64,000 nt of DNA from Skermanella aerolata KACC 11604 (GTDB taxonomy: Bacteria; Pseudomonadota; Alphaproteobacteria; Azospirillales; Azospirillaceae): assembly GCF_000936425.1 (NCBI RefSeq), contig NZ_AVFK01000022.1, forward strand, positions 1 to 64,000. The letters run 5' to 3'. Position 1 is the first letter of the stretch. Each line of letters opens with the position of its first letter. The notes beneath the pieces were generated by a model. That model was not told the origin of the DNA. It did no database searches and saw only the letters and a program-made list of their open reading frames with translations. Below are positions 19,618-30,657 of this stretch, piece by piece. Made by a program: the position numbers and the translations under genes.

Positions 19618-19734
19618 GACAGCGTCTTTCAAAAAGAATTCGACCCCGTGGAGTCCCTTGGGCAATTCCGCGACAGCCCCTCCACGGCTGCAACAAGCGG
19701 GAAACTCCAGAAGATCGTCAGAGAGGAAACCCCA

Positions 19735-21882
19735 ATGACTGCGGTAATCGATAAAGCAAATTCCAAGGAAATCGTCAGCCGCCTGCTCGGCAAGGCGAAG
19801 GCCGAGGGCCGTGACAGCCTGACCGCCCCGGAAGCCAAGGAACTCTGCGACCTCTACGGCATTCCCGTGCCGCAGGAAGGCCTTGCCAAGTCCGCCGACG
19901 AAGCCGTCAAGATGGCCGAAGGCATGGGCTTCCCGGTCGTGCTCAAGATCGTCTCCCCCCAGATCCTGCACAAGACGGAAGCCGGCGGCGTGCTGGTCGG
20001 CGTCAACAGCGCAGACGAAGTCCGCGCCGGTTACCAGAAGATCGTCGACAACGCCAAGGCCTACGACGCCAAGGCCGACATCCACGGCATCCAGGTCCAG
20101 CAGATGCTGAAGGGTGGCCAGGAAGTCATCGTCGGCGCCGTCACCGACCCGAGCTTCGGCAAGCTGGTCGCCTTCGGCCTCGGCGGCATCCTGGTCGAAG
20201 TCCTCAAGGACATCACCTTCCGCCTCGCCCCCGTCACCCACGAAGACGCGCTGTCGATGCTCGACGGCATCCAGGCGGCCGAGATGCTGAAGGGCGTCCG
20301 CGGCTCCGATCCGGTGGACCGCGAAGCGCTGGCGAACATCCTGGTCAACGTCTCCCGTCTGGTCGACGAAGTGCCGGAAATCGTCGAGCTCGACCTGAAC
20401 CCCGTGTTCGCCCGTGCCGACGGCGCCACCGCCGCCGACGTCCGCATCGTGCTCGACTTCGAAGTCAAGGTTCAGCGGTATCGTCCGAACGAGGAACAGA
20501 TCCTCAACAAGATGAACCGCATCATGAAGCCCGAAGGCGTCGCTGTCATCGGTGCGTCGCCGGAGAACGGCAAGATCGGCAACTCCGTGATGAAGAACCT
20601 CATCAACGGCGGCTACAAGGGCCAGATCTACCCGGTCCACCCCAAGCTTGACGAAGTCCTGGGCTACAAGGCCTACCGAAGCGTCAAGGACATCCCCGGC
20701 AACGTCGATATCGCCGTCTTCGCCATTCCCGCCAAGTTCGTCGCTCAGGCGCTGACCGAGGTCGGTGAAAAGGGCATCGCCGGCGCCATCCTGATCCCGT
20801 CGGGCTTCGCCGAGACCGGCAACGTCGAGGGCCAGGACGAGCTGGTCGAGATCTCGCGGAAATACGACATCCGCCTGATGGGGCCGAACATTTACGGCTT
20901 CTACTACACCCCGATGAACCTGTGCGCGACGTTCTGCACGCCGTTCGACGTCAAGGGCAAGGCGGCGCTTTCGTCCCAGTCCGGCGGCATCGGCATGGCG
21001 ATCATCGGCTTCAGCCGTTCGTCCAAGATGGGCGTTTCCGCCATCGTCGGCCTTGGAAACAAGTCGGACATCGACGAAGACGATCTGCTGACCTTCTTCG
21101 AGCATGACGACAACACCCAGATCGTCGCTATGCACCTTGAAGACCTGAAGGACGGCCGGGCGTTCTCCGACGCGGCCAAGCGGGTCTCCAAGAAGAAGCC
21201 GGTGGTCGTTTTGAAGGCGGGCCGCACCTCGCTCGGCGCCCGCGCCGCCAGCTCCCACACCGGGGCGCTCGCCGGCAACGACAAGATCTACGAGGACGTG
21301 CTGAAGCAGAGCGGCGTCATCCGCGCCCGTTCGCTCCAGGATCTCCTCCAGTTCGCCCGCGGCGTGCCGGTCCTGCCGACCCCCAAGGGCGAGAACGTGG
21401 TCATCATCACGGGCGCCGGCGGTTCCGGCGTGCTGCTGTCGGATGCCTGCGTCGACAACGGCCTGAACCTGATGACGATGCCGGCCGATCTGGACGCGGC
21501 GTTCCGCAAGTTCATCCCGCCGTTCGGCGCGGCAGGCAACCCGGTCGACATCACGGGCGGCGAGCCGCCGACCACCTACCAGAACACCGTCCGGCTGGGT
21601 CTGGAAGACGAGCGTATCCACTCGCTGATCCTGGGCTACTGGCACACGATCATCACCCCGCCGATGGTCTTCGCCAAGGTGATCATCGACGTCGTGCAGG
21701 AAATGCGCGAGAAGGGCATCGACAAGCCGGTGGTGGCGTCTTTGGCCGGTGACGTGGAGGTCGAGGAAGCTGCGGATTACCTCTACCAGCACGGCATCGT
21801 AGCCTATCCGTACTCCACCGAAACGCCGGTCGCGGTGCTAGGCGCAAAGTATAAGTGGGCACGGGCTGCCGGCTTGCTGTAA
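19735..21882 (+). CDS. ADP-forming acyl-CoA ligase (acetate-CoA ligase family)
   Basis: A 715-residue single-chain NDP-forming acyl-CoA synthetase. Residues about 1-225 are the ATP-grasp (beta) part (FPVVLKIVSPQILHKTEAGGV, then EIVELDLNPVFA); residues about 245-700 are the CoA-binding and ligase (alpha) part, starting KPEGVAVIGASPENGKIGNS, with the phospho-accepting H508 in ASSHTGALAG. The beta-alpha order differs from SucD-like or archaeal alpha-beta fusions but is common in bacteria. It could activate acetate, formate or a dicarboxylate, or run in reverse to gain ATP. ATG 19735 after AGAGAGGAAA fixes the start and rejects a longer frame reaching into the repeat. Substrate is unknown; location says oxalate metabolism. 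Confidence 0.88.
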   Translation: MTAVIDKANSKEIVSRLLGKAKAEGRDSLTAPEAKELCDLYGIPVPQEGLAKSADEAVKMAEGMGFPVVLKIVSPQILHKTEAGGVLVGVNSADEVRAGYQKIVDNAKAYDAKADIHGIQVQQMLKGGQEVIVGAVTDPSFGKLVAFGLGGILVEVLKDITFRLAPVTHEDALSMLDGIQAAEMLKGVRGSDPVDREALANILVNVSRLVDEVPEIVELDLNPVFARADGATAADVRIVLDFEVKVQRYRPNEEQILNKMNRIMKPEGVAVIGASPENGKIGNSVMKNLINGGYKGQIYPVHPKLDEVLGYKAYRSVKDIPGNVDIAVFAIPAKFVAQALTEVGEKGIAGAILIPSGFAETGNVEGQDELVEISRKYDIRLMGPNIYGFYYTPMNLCATFCTPFDVKGKAALSSQSGGIGMAIIGFSRSSKMGVSAIVGLGNKSDIDEDDLLTFFEHDDNTQIVAMHLEDLKDGRAFSDAAKRVSKKKPVVVLKAGRTSLGARAASSHTGALAGNDKIYEDVLKQSGVIRARSLQDLLQFARGVPVLPTPKGENVVIITGAGGSGVLLSDACVDNGLNLMTMPADLDAAFRKFIPPFGAAGNPVDITGGEPPTTYQNTVRLGLEDERIHSLILGYWHTIITPPMVFAKVIIDVVQEMREKGIDKPVVASLAGDVEVEEAADYLYQHGIVAYPYSTETPVAVLGAKYKWARAAGLL

Positions 21883-21903
21883 GACTCCTGAACTTTCCGC
21901 ATC

Positions 21904-21931
21904 GTGGGAGCGGGTTTCCGCCCGCTCCCAC
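21904..21931 (+). other. Strong intergenic hairpin before sucC
   Basis: GTGGGAGCGGG (21904-21914) and CCCGCTCCCAC (21921-21931) are perfectly complementary over 11 bp with a 6-base loop. It is not followed by a T-run. It separates the acyl-CoA ligase and the sucCD genes and could act as a processing or stabilising element or a weak terminator. Confidence 0.5.
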
Positions 21932-21981
21932 ATCTCCACAGGAGGATGCGGGACAAAAATAAATGCCCAGGGAGGGCCTCG

Positions 21982-23181
<1,200 letters not shown>

Positions 23182-23182
23182 C

Positions 23183-24058
23183 ATGTCGGTTCTCGTAAAT
23201 TCAGAAACGCGGGTCATCTGCCAGGGCTTCACCGGCGCGCAGGGGACTTTCCACTCCGAGCAGGCGATCGCCTACGGCACCAACATGGTCGGCGGCGTCA
23301 CCCCCGGTAAGGGCGGCACCAAGCACCTCGACCTGCCTGTGTTCGACACGGTGGCTCAGGCCGTCAACGACACCGGCGCCAACGCCAGCGTTATCTACGT
23401 CCCCCCGCCGTTCGCGGCCGACGCCATCCTGGAAGCCATCGACGCGCAGATCCCGCTGGTGGTCTGCATCACCGAAGGCATTCCCGTCCTCGACATGGTC
23501 AAGGTCCGGCGCGCCCTGGACGGTTCCGCTACCCGGCTGATCGGCCCCAACTGCCCTGGGATCATCACGCCGGACGAGTGCAAGATCGGCATCATGCCCG
23601 GCCACATCCATCGTCGCGGCAAGATCGGGATCGTTTCCCGTTCCGGCACGTTGACGTATGAAGCGGTGGCGCAGACGACGGCGGCCGGCCTTGGCCAGAC
23701 CACCTGCATCGGCATCGGCGGCGATCCGGTCAACGGCACCAACTTCGTGGACAGCCTGGAGCTGTTCCTGAAGGACGACGAGACCGAAGGCATCATCATG
23801 ATCGGCGAGATCGGCGGCGACGCCGAGGTCAAGGGTGCGGAGTTCATCAAGGCCAGCGGCACCAAGAAGCCGGTCGTCGGCTTCATCGCGGGCCGCACCG
23901 CACCGCCGGGCCGCCGCATGGGTCATGCCGGGGCCGTAATTTCCGGTGGTAATGACACGGCGGACTTCAAAGTACAGGCCTTGACGGCGGCGGGCATCCA
24001 TATCGCCGACAGTCCGGCCAGCCTGGGACGCACCATGCTTGAAGCCATGGGTCGTTGA
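23183..24058 (+). CDS. sucD: Succinyl-CoA ligase alpha subunit
   Basis: A 291-residue CoA-binding subunit. [25 protein letters not shown] is the CoA-binding start, [10 protein letters not shown] and the phosphohistidine H248 in [13 protein letters not shown] are in place, and the length is normal. ATG 23183 lies one base after the stop of sucC, with the ribosome site inside the sucC end. A further in-frame extension into sucC is rejected. Confidence 0.93.
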   Translation: MSVLVNSETRVICQGFTGAQGTFHSEQAIAYGTNMVGGVTPGKGGTKHLDLPVFDTVAQAVNDTGANASVIYVPPPFAADAILEAIDAQIPLVVCITEGIPVLDMVKVRRALDGSATRLIGPNCPGIITPDECKIGIMPGHIHRRGKIGIVSRSGTLTYEAVAQTTAAGLGQTTCIGIGGDPVNGTNFVDSLELFLKDDETEGIIMIGEIGGDAEVKGAEFIKASGTKKPVVGFIAGRTAPPGRRMGHAGAVISGGNDTADFKVQALTAAGIHIADSPASLGRTMLEAMGR

Positions 24059-24099
24059 CGGCAAGGCAAAGAAGACAAGAAGACAGGGGCAGGAAATCC

Positions 24100-25803
24100 A
24101 TGGACACGGCCATTCCCAACGAACCCAACAACAAGCATCCCGGTTTGGGGCGCCGCAAGACCCGTGGGCTACCGAAGGGACGCCAGCTCGATCTGACGTC
24201 GTTGGCCGAGGTCCAGGAGCTACTGGGCGACAGGTCCAGGCAGCCGGACCTGCTGATCGAGCACCTGCACCTGCTCCAGGACCGCTATCATGCGCTGCAT
24301 GCGCGCCATCTGGTGGCGCTGGCGTATGAAATGCGGCTGGCGCTGGTGGAAGTGTACGAGGTCGCCAGCTTCTACGCCCATTTCGACATCGTGATGGATG
24401 GCGAAGTCGCCCCGCCGCCCCTGACGATCCGGGTCTGCGACAGCCTGACTTGCGAGCTGAAGGGCGGCGCCGACCTGTTCTACGGGCTGCCCGACGCGGT
24501 CGGCCCGAATGTGCGGGTCATCCGTGCCCCATGCATGGGTGCCTGCCACAACGCGCCCGCCGTGGCGATCGGCCATGCGCTGCACGAGCACGCGACGGTG
24601 GAGAACGTCAAGGCCGCCGTCGATGCCGGGCATACCCACCCGCATATCCCCGACTACCACGGCTTCGACGATTACCGCGCCGGCGGCGGCTACAAGCTGC
24701 TGGAAGAATGCCTGGACGGCACCCGCGACCTTGAAGGCATCCTGACGACCCTGGAAGGCTCCAGCCTGCGCGGCCTCGGCGGCGCAGGGTTCCCGACCGG
24801 CCGCAAATGGCGCTTCGTCCGCGCCGAGCCCGGCCCGCGCCTGATGGCGATCAACGGGGACGAGGGCGAGCCCGGCACCTTCAAGGACCGCCACTATCTG
24901 GAAACCGACCCCAACCGCTTCCTGGAAGGGACGCTGATCGGCGCCTGGGCGGTCGAGGCGACCGACGTCTATATCTACCTGCGCGACGAATATCCGCAGT
25001 GCCGCGAGATCCTGGACCGCGAGATCGCCAGGGTCGAGCAGGCCGGTCTCAGCCGGCACACCAAGATCCACATGCGGCGCGGCGCCGGCGCCTATATCTG
25101 CGGCGAGGAATCGGCGATGCTGGAAAGCATCGAGGGCAAGCGCGGCCTGCCGCGCCACAAGCCGCCGTTCCCGTCCCAGGTCGGTCTGTTCGGCCAGCCG
25201 ACGCTGATCAACAACATCGAGACGGTCTTCTGGGTCCGCGACATCGTGGAGAAGGGACCGGAGTGGTGGTCGAGCCACGGCCGCAACGGACGCAAGGGCC
25301 TGCGCAGCTATTCCGTCTCCGGCCACGTCAAGGAGCCCGGCGTCAAGCTGGCACCGGCTGGCGTCACCATCACCGAACTGATCGATGAGTTCTGCGGCGG
25401 GATGGAGGACGGGCACACCTTCAAGGGTTACCTTCCCGGCGGCGCTTCCGGCGGCATCCTTCCGGCCAGCATGTCCGACATCCCGCTGGACTTCGGCACG
25501 CTGGAGCAGCACGGCTGCTTTATCGGCTCGGCGGCGGTCGTCGTGCTGTCCGACAAGGACGACATGAAACGGGTCGGCCTCAACCTGATGAAGTTCTTCG
25601 AGGATGAGAGCTGCGGCCAGTGCACCCCCTGCCGGGCCGGCACCGAGAAGGCGGTCAAGCTGCTGGAGCAGCCAAGCTGGAACCAGCCCCTGCTGGGCGA
25701 GTTGGCGAAGGTTATGACATCAGCCTCGATCTGCGGCCTGGGTCAGGCGGCGATGAACCCGATCAAACAGATAATGAAGCATTTTCCGGAGGACCTGACA
25801 TGA
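24100..25803 (+). CDS. NAD-dependent formate dehydrogenase beta subunit (NuoE-NuoF fusion)
   Basis: A 567-residue fusion. Residues about 45-200 are a NuoE-like thioredoxin-fold [2Fe-2S] domain (CDSLTC and CMGACHNAP supply the four cysteines). Residues about 215-560 are NuoF-like: FMN/NAD-binding GRKWRF and GDEGEPGTFKDR, then RRGAGAYICGEESAMLES, and the [4Fe-4S] site ESCGQCTPCRAGTEK with the distal cysteine in SICGLGQ. This architecture and length match Fdh1B of Methylobacterium. It passes electrons from the catalytic subunit to NAD. ATG 24100 follows AGGGGCAGG; a TTG at 24055 overlapping sucD is less likely. Its stop overlaps the next start (ATGA). Confidence 0.92.
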   Translation: MDTAIPNEPNNKHPGLGRRKTRGLPKGRQLDLTSLAEVQELLGDRSRQPDLLIEHLHLLQDRYHALHARHLVALAYEMRLALVEVYEVASFYAHFDIVMDGEVAPPPLTIRVCDSLTCELKGGADLFYGLPDAVGPNVRVIRAPCMGACHNAPAVAIGHALHEHATVENVKAAVDAGHTHPHIPDYHGFDDYRAGGGYKLLEECLDGTRDLEGILTTLEGSSLRGLGGAGFPTGRKWRFVRAEPGPRLMAINGDEGEPGTFKDRHYLETDPNRFLEGTLIGAWAVEATDVYIYLRDEYPQCREILDREIARVEQAGLSRHTKIHMRRGAGAYICGEESAMLESIEGKRGLPRHKPPFPSQVGLFGQPTLINNIETVFWVRDIVEKGPEWWSSHGRNGRKGLRSYSVSGHVKEPGVKLAPAGVTITELIDEFCGGMEDGHTFKGYLPGGASGGILPASMSDIPLDFGTLEQHGCFIGSAAVVVLSDKDDMKRVGLNLMKFFEDESCGQCTPCRAGTEKAVKLLEQPSWNQPLLGELAKVMTSASICGLGQAAMNPIKQIMKHFPEDLT

Positions 25804-28574
25804 GCGAGGCGATCCGATTTTTCCTGGACGGTGAAGAGGTCGAAGCCCGCCCCGGCGAGACCATCTGGCAGGTCGCCAACCGTCGCGGCACCGAGATCCC
25901 GCACCTCTGCTACACTCCGGCGCCGGGCTACCGTCCCGACGGCAACTGCCGCGCCTGCATGGTCGAGGTGGAAGGCGAACGCGTCCTGGCCGCGAGCTGC
26001 ATCCGCAAGCCGCAGCAGGGCATGAAGGTCAATACCGCCAGCGAGAGCGCCAAGTCGGCGCGCAAGCTGGTGTTCGAACTGCTGGTCGGCGACCAGCCCG
26101 CCCGCGAGGAAGCCCACGACCCCGATTCCCGCTTCTGGAACTGGGCCGACAAGCTGGAGGTCTCCGACAGCCGCTTCCCCGGCCGCGACCCGGCCCCGGC
26201 CAAGGACTTCAGCCATTCCGCGATGGCGGTGCAGCTCGATGCCTGCATCCAGTGCAACCTGTGCGTCCGCGCCTGCCGCGAGGTCCAGGTCAACGACGTG
26301 ATCGGCATGGCGATGCGCGGCCACGCCGAGAAGATCGTCTTCGACTTCGACGATCCCATGGGCAACAGCACCTGCGTCGCCTGCGGCGAGTGCGTCCAGG
26401 CCTGCCCGACCGGCGCCCTGATGCCGGCGACCCAGGTGGATAAGCAGACCGGCGTGTTCTCGGCGGCGCCCGACCGCAAGGTGGACAGCGTCTGCCCGTA
26501 TTGCGGCGTCGGCTGCCAGCTTACCTACAACATCAAGGACGACAAGCTGCTGTCGGTGACCGGCCGCGACGGTCCGTCCAACCAGAACCGCCTGTGCGTC
26601 AAGGGCCGCTTCGGCTTCGATTACGTCCACCACGAGGACCGCCTGACCGTGCCGCTGATCCGGCGCGAGGGCGTGTCCAAGCACGACGTCGATATCGACC
26701 CGGAGAACCCGCTGACCCATTTCCGGCAGGCGAGCTGGGAAGAGGCGCTGGACGTGGCGGCCAAGGGCCTTAAGAAGATCCGCGACGAACGCGGCGGCGA
26801 CGCGCTGGCCGGTTTCGGGTCGGCCAAGGGGTCGAACGAGGAAGCCTACCTGTTCCAGAAGCTGGTGCGGACGGGCTTCGGCACAAACAACGTCGATCAC
26901 TGCACCCGCCTGTGCCACGCGTCTTCCGTCGTGGGGCTGATCGAGGGCATCGGATCGGGCGCCGTGACGGCGCCGTTCATGTCGGCCAAGGACGCCGAGG
27001 TGATCATCGTGATCGGCGCCAACCCGACCGAGAACCATCCCGTCGCCGCGACCTTCTTCAAGAACGCGGTCGAGCGCGGCGCCAAGCTGGTGGTGATGGA
27101 CCCGCGCGGCCATGCGCTGAAGCGGTTCGCCACCCACATGCTTCAGTTCAAGCCCGGCCGCGACGTGGCGATGCTGAACGCCATCCTCAACGTCATCATC
27201 ACCGAGGGTCTGTACGACCAGCAATACGTTCAGGCCAATACCGAAGACTTCGCGGAACTGAAGGAGCACATCAAGGAATACACGCCGGAGAAGATGGCGG
27301 AGATCTGCGGCATCGATGCCGCCGAGCTGCGCACCGTGGCGCGGCTCTACGCCCGGTCCGAAGCCTCCATCATCTTCTGGGGCATGGGCGTCTCGCAGCA
27401 CATCCACGGCACCGACAACGTGCGTTGCCTGATCGCGATGGCGCTGACGACAGGACAGATCGGCCGCCCCGGCACCGGCCTGCATCCGCTGCGCGGCCAG
27501 AACAACGTGCAGGGCGCATCCGACGCCGGCCTGATCCCGATGGTGTTCCCCGACTACCAGCCGGTGGACAAGCCCAAGGTCCGCGAGTTCTACGAGGACC
27601 TGTGGGGCACCAAGCTGCCGGGCGTGCGCGGGTTGACGGTGGTCGAGATCATGGACGCGATCCATGACGACAAGATCAGCGGCATGTACATCATGGGCGA
27701 AAACCCAGCCATGTCCGACCCGGACGTCAGCCACGCCCGCGAGGCGCTGGCCAAGCTCGACCATCTGGTGGTGCAGGACATCTTCCTGACCGAGACGGCC
27801 AAGTACGCCGACGTGGTGCTTCCGGCCTCCGCCTGGCCGGAAAAGGACGGGACGGCGACCAACACCAACCGTCAGGTCCAGCTTGGCCGCAAGGCGCTGC
27901 CGATGCCGGGCGAGGCGCGGGAAGACTGGATCATCGTCACCGAACTGGCGAACCGTCTGGGCCAGAACTGGACCTATAGCCATCCGCGCGAGATCTTCGC
28001 CGAGATGACGAAGGCGATGCCGTCGCTGGCGAACATCACCTGGGAACGGCTGGAGCGCGAAGGCTCCGTGACATATCCGTGTGATGCTCCCGACCAGCCG
28101 GGCCATGAGATCGTGTTCGGCAACGGCTTCCCGACCGAGACGGGCAGGGGCCGGCTGGTGCCAGCGGCAATCATCCCGCCGGCGGAGGAGCCGGACGCGG
28201 AATATCCGATGGTGCTGACCACCGGCCGCCAGCTCGAGCACTGGCACACCGGGGCGATGACCCGCCGGTCGCAGGTGCTGGACGACATCGAGCCGGAAGC
28301 GGTCGCCTATATGTCGCCCGCCGACCTGCGGCGGCTGGGCATCGGGGCCGGCGACCGGATGACGGTGCGGACCCGGCGCGGATCGGTCGAACTGGTGGCG
28401 CGAGCCGACTACGCCATCCCGACCGGCCTGGTCTTCATGCCGTTCTGCTACGCGGAGGCGGCGGCCAACGTGCTGACCAACCCGCAGCTCGACCCCTTCG
28501 GCAAGATCCCGGAGTTCAAGTACTGCGCCGCGAAGGTCGAACCGGTGCGCGAGCACGCGGCCGCCGCGGAGTAA
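25800..28574 (+). CDS. Formate dehydrogenase alpha subunit (molybdenum/tungsten catalytic subunit)
   Basis: A 924-residue catalytic subunit. In order: a [2Fe-2S] domain (CYTPAPGYRPDGNCRACMVEVE), two [4Fe-4S] sites (CIQCNLCVRACREV and CVACGECVQACPTGA), a further [4Fe-4S] site (CPYCGVGCQLTYN), then the bis-MGD domains. The metal ligand is cysteine C372 in RLCHASS, where E. coli FdhF has selenocysteine, followed by the conserved His. It oxidises the formate made by Oxc/Frc to CO2. Start ATG 25800 overlaps the stop of the beta subunit. The pair resembles the FDH1 of Methylobacterium, which uses tungsten; the metal here is not known. No FdhD or FdhE maturation gene is adjacent. Confidence 0.93.
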   Translation: MSEAIRFFLDGEEVEARPGETIWQVANRRGTEIPHLCYTPAPGYRPDGNCRACMVEVEGERVLAASCIRKPQQGMKVNTASESAKSARKLVFELLVGDQPAREEAHDPDSRFWNWADKLEVSDSRFPGRDPAPAKDFSHSAMAVQLDACIQCNLCVRACREVQVNDVIGMAMRGHAEKIVFDFDDPMGNSTCVACGECVQACPTGALMPATQVDKQTGVFSAAPDRKVDSVCPYCGVGCQLTYNIKDDKLLSVTGRDGPSNQNRLCVKGRFGFDYVHHEDRLTVPLIRREGVSKHDVDIDPENPLTHFRQASWEEALDVAAKGLKKIRDERGGDALAGFGSAKGSNEEAYLFQKLVRTGFGTNNVDHCTRLCHASSVVGLIEGIGSGAVTAPFMSAKDAEVIIVIGANPTENHPVAATFFKNAVERGAKLVVMDPRGHALKRFATHMLQFKPGRDVAMLNAILNVIITEGLYDQQYVQANTEDFAELKEHIKEYTPEKMAEICGIDAAELRTVARLYARSEASIIFWGMGVSQHIHGTDNVRCLIAMALTTGQIGRPGTGLHPLRGQNNVQGASDAGLIPMVFPDYQPVDKPKVREFYEDLWGTKLPGVRGLTVVEIMDAIHDDKISGMYIMGENPAMSDPDVSHAREALAKLDHLVVQDIFLTETAKYADVVLPASAWPEKDGTATNTNRQVQLGRKALPMPGEAREDWIIVTELANRLGQNWTYSHPREIFAEMTKAMPSLANITWERLEREGSVTYPCDAPDQPGHEIVFGNGFPTETGRGRLVPAAIIPPAEEPDAEYPMVLTTGRQLEHWHTGAMTRRSQVLDDIEPEAVAYMSPADLRRLGIGAGDRMTVRTRRGSVELVARADYAIPTGLVFMPFCYAEAAANVLTNPQLDPFGKIPEFKYCAAKVEPVREHAAAAE

Positions 28575-28588
28575 AACCCCGGCGCCGT

Positions 28589-28634
28589 GCGCGGTCCGCC
28601 CTTCTTCCCCTCCCAGGGCGGACCGCGCTTCTTT
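28589..28634 (+). terminator. Strong intrinsic terminator of the oxalate/formate cluster
   Basis: A perfect 13-bp stem, GCGCGGTCCGCCC (28589-28601) with GGGCGGACCGCGC (28616-28628), a 14-base loop, and TTCTTTT after it. It lies 14 bases after the formate dehydrogenase stop and separates it from the IclR gene. Confidence 0.88.
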
Positions 28635-28689
28635 TCGACACGAGCAGACATTCCGCCGACCACACAGTCGAGGCGAGGCTCAAGCCCCC

Positions 28690-29580
28690 ATGCGAAGCCA
28701 GGAAGAGACATTGATAAGGTCCGGCCCCGACTCCGATTCAGATCAGGCCGAAGCGAAGACGACTCCCAAGCAGGCCGAAGTCAAGCAGGCTGATCCCAAG
28801 ACCGTCGATCCCCGTTCGCAGACGGTCCAGTCGCTGGTCCGTGCCCTCAACATCATGAGCATCCTGGGCGAAGCCGACGGTCCGATGTCGCTGACCGAAC
28901 TCGCCCGCGCCGCCGAACTGTCGCCCTCCACCGCCCACCGCCTTCTGACGACCCTTCAGCAGGAGCGCTACGTCCGCTTCGACAGCGGCACCCGGAGCTG
29001 GTACGTCGGCGTCCAGGCCTTCATCGCCGGCAGCGGCTTCCTGAAGACCCGCAACATCGTAGACCTCGCCCGCCCGCGCATGCGGCAACTGATGGATCAG
29101 GCGAGCGAAACCGTCAATCTGGCGATCATCGAGAACCACGAAGTCGTATATCTGGCCCAGGTCGAATGCCACCAGATGATGCGAGCCCTCGCCCCTCCCG
29201 GCTCCCGCCTGCCGCTGCACTGCTCCGCCGCCGGAAAAGCCCTGCTCGCCCGCATGGCCCCGCACTACGTCAAGAGCCTGATGGAACAGCGCGGCATGCA
29301 ACGCTTCACCGCGGCGACCCTGACGACGCTTGACGCGCTGGAGGCCGACCTGGAGGTCATTCGGACGCGCGCCTACGCGATCGACAACGAGGAGCACGCG
29401 ATCGGGCTTCGGTGCGTCGCCGCGACGATCTACGACGAGCGCGCCCAGGCGATCGGGGCGCTGTCGGTGTCAGGACCGAAAGCGCGGGTGACGGACGAGC
29501 GCGTCGCGGCGCTGGGGGCGCTGGTGCGGCAGGCGGCTGCGATGGTGACGAACGAGCTGGGGGGCACGGCGCCGGGATAG
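28690..29580 (+). CDS. IclR-family transcriptional regulator
   Basis: A 296-residue regulator. Residues 1-42 are a polar, low-complexity leader (repeated Gln, Lys, Ala, Pro) rarely seen in the family. Residues about 43-110 hold the IclR winged helix (SLVRALNIMSILGEADGPMSLTELARAAELSPSTAHRLLTTL), and the C-terminal part is the effector domain (SETVNLAIIENHEVVYLAQVE, then PLHCSAAGKALLA and NEEHAIGLRCVAATIYD). It lies after a strong terminator and is likely its own unit. It may regulate the formate or oxalate genes; the target is unknown. A shorter start further in cannot be excluded. Confidence 0.87.
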   Translation: MRSQEETLIRSGPDSDSDQAEAKTTPKQAEVKQADPKTVDPRSQTVQSLVRALNIMSILGEADGPMSLTELARAAELSPSTAHRLLTTLQQERYVRFDSGTRSWYVGVQAFIAGSGFLKTRNIVDLARPRMRQLMDQASETVNLAIIENHEVVYLAQVECHQMMRALAPPGSRLPLHCSAAGKALLARMAPHYVKSLMEQRGMQRFTAATLTTLDALEADLEVIRTRAYAIDNEEHAIGLRCVAATIYDERAQAIGALSVSGPKARVTDERVAALGALVRQAAAMVTNELGGTAPG

Positions 29581-29612
29581 GGGCCTATGTCCGGTTCAAT
29601 GTGTTGCTTCTT

Positions 29613-30182
29613 TCAAAGCACTTCAGAATAAGGCTTGAGAGCACTCGCTGTCTTCGGCAAGGATTGGCGCAGGAGAGTATCTAAATATTCTTCGGCGGTC
29701 TTGGGAGGGTTCCTGAGCTTTTTATGGCATCTCTGAGCCGCAATCACGACTGCTGCATCATTCAGGTCAAATACCGATCTTATGAATTCATCCGGATGAA
29801 TAGCCTCCAGGTTATACCTTGAGAGTTCGTTCTGCGGAAAGTCCTTCAGATTGAACGTCACGATTGCGTCAGCATGGCAATGGATCGCGGCTGCCACGAC
29901 ATGGCGGTCGTTCTCGTCGGGCAGGGTAACAGCGGGAATCAGGTGCTCGTACCCGCGAACCAAGCAATCCAGGACGCTTGCGTTCATAAATTCTCTTGTG
30001 CGTTGGAGCCGTTCGGCATTCAGATCCCGGCGATTGGCCAGCAGGTTCCCGATCCATTCATCGTGTATCGCATCGGTCCACTTCGCTTGAAAAAGATTTG
30101 CCGCCGCGAGTTCGATCAGCAAGTCTCGCAAGGGTGCTGGATACAAGACGCAGGCGTCATAGAGGACGACAAAGCCCGCCAA
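29613..30182 (-). CDS. PIN-domain toxin of a toxin-antitoxin pair
   Basis: A 189-residue PIN-domain protein, longer than the usual 130-residue VapC. Acidic residues at the expected places include D9 in VVLYDACVLYPAPLRD and those in LPDENDRHVVAAAIHCHADAIVTFNLKDFP. It probably cleaves RNA. The upstream gene (30185-30634), two bases away on the same strand, codes for a DNA-binding antitoxin. The composition is visibly less GC-rich than the oxalate cluster, which fits horizontal acquisition. Confidence 0.78.
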   Translation of the reverse strand: MAGFVVLYDACVLYPAPLRDLLIELAAANLFQAKWTDAIHDEWIGNLLANRRDLNAERLQRTREFMNASVLDCLVRGYEHLIPAVTLPDENDRHVVAAAIHCHADAIVTFNLKDFPQNELSRYNLEAIHPDEFIRSVFDLNDAAVVIAAQRCHKKLRNPPKTAEEYLDTLLRQSLPKTASALKPYSEVL

Positions 30183-30184
30183 GA

Positions 30185-30634
30185 TCAGTAGCCCAAACCC
30201 AGTTCCTGGGCTTCAGCCACAAGCTCGTTCATGGCCATCTCGCGTTTGGCGTCCATCTGATCCTTGTATGCCTTGAGGTCCTGGAACCTGATACGCCGGT
30301 GCGTTCCAACCTTGTGAAACCTCATTGCATTTTCCTCAAGCAGCCGCACAAGGTATGGGCGCGACACGTTCAGGTAATCCGCAGCTTCCTGCGTCGTCAG
30401 CTCAGCATGAACTGGTATCAAGGTGACGGCGTTGCCATGAGCCATTTCGGTCAACAGATGCTCAAGCAAACGAGCGGCGGCAACTGGCAGCGTCAGCACC
30501 CGCCCATCCTCCAACTGCACCCGAAGCGCATGATCCGGGCGGTTGGCCGCCAGAATGCGACTCGATTCCGCCGCTAAACGAGCATCCTCCTCGCTTGGCA
30601 CGACAGTCCCCGCTTTTTCGATCAACGCACCCAT
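30185..30634 (-). CDS. Excisionase-like helix-turn-helix antitoxin
   Basis: A 149-residue protein. Residues about 75-130 are a MerR/excisionase-type winged helix (ELTTQEAADYLNVSRPYLVRLLEENAMRFHKVGTHRRIRFQDL). The N-terminal half is helical and may bind the PIN toxin. It is the first gene of the pair, two bases upstream of the toxin, as usual for autoregulated type II systems. A CACAT/ATGTG inverted repeat 24-37 bases upstream of its start is a likely operator. Confidence 0.75.
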   Translation of the reverse strand: MGALIEKAGTVVPSEEDARLAAESSRILAANRPDHALRVQLEDGRVLTLPVAAARLLEHLLTEMAHGNAVTLIPVHAELTTQEAADYLNVSRPYLVRLLEENAMRFHKVGTHRRIRFQDLKAYKDQMDAKREMAMNELVAEAQELGLGY

Positions 30635-30657
30635 GTCGCTTTCCCCTGCACAGATGG

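Noticed and set aside
19576-21792. A 738-codon open frame on the minus strand opposite the acyl-CoA ligase
   Set aside because: It is rich in Asp/His/Val/Gly in the pattern produced by reading GC-rich codons backwards, has no known domain and lies entirely opposite a well-conserved gene.
25743-28556. A 937-codon minus-strand open frame opposite the formate dehydrogenase
   Set aside because: Same antisense composition, with no ribosome site or domain; the plus-strand gene has all cofactor motifs.
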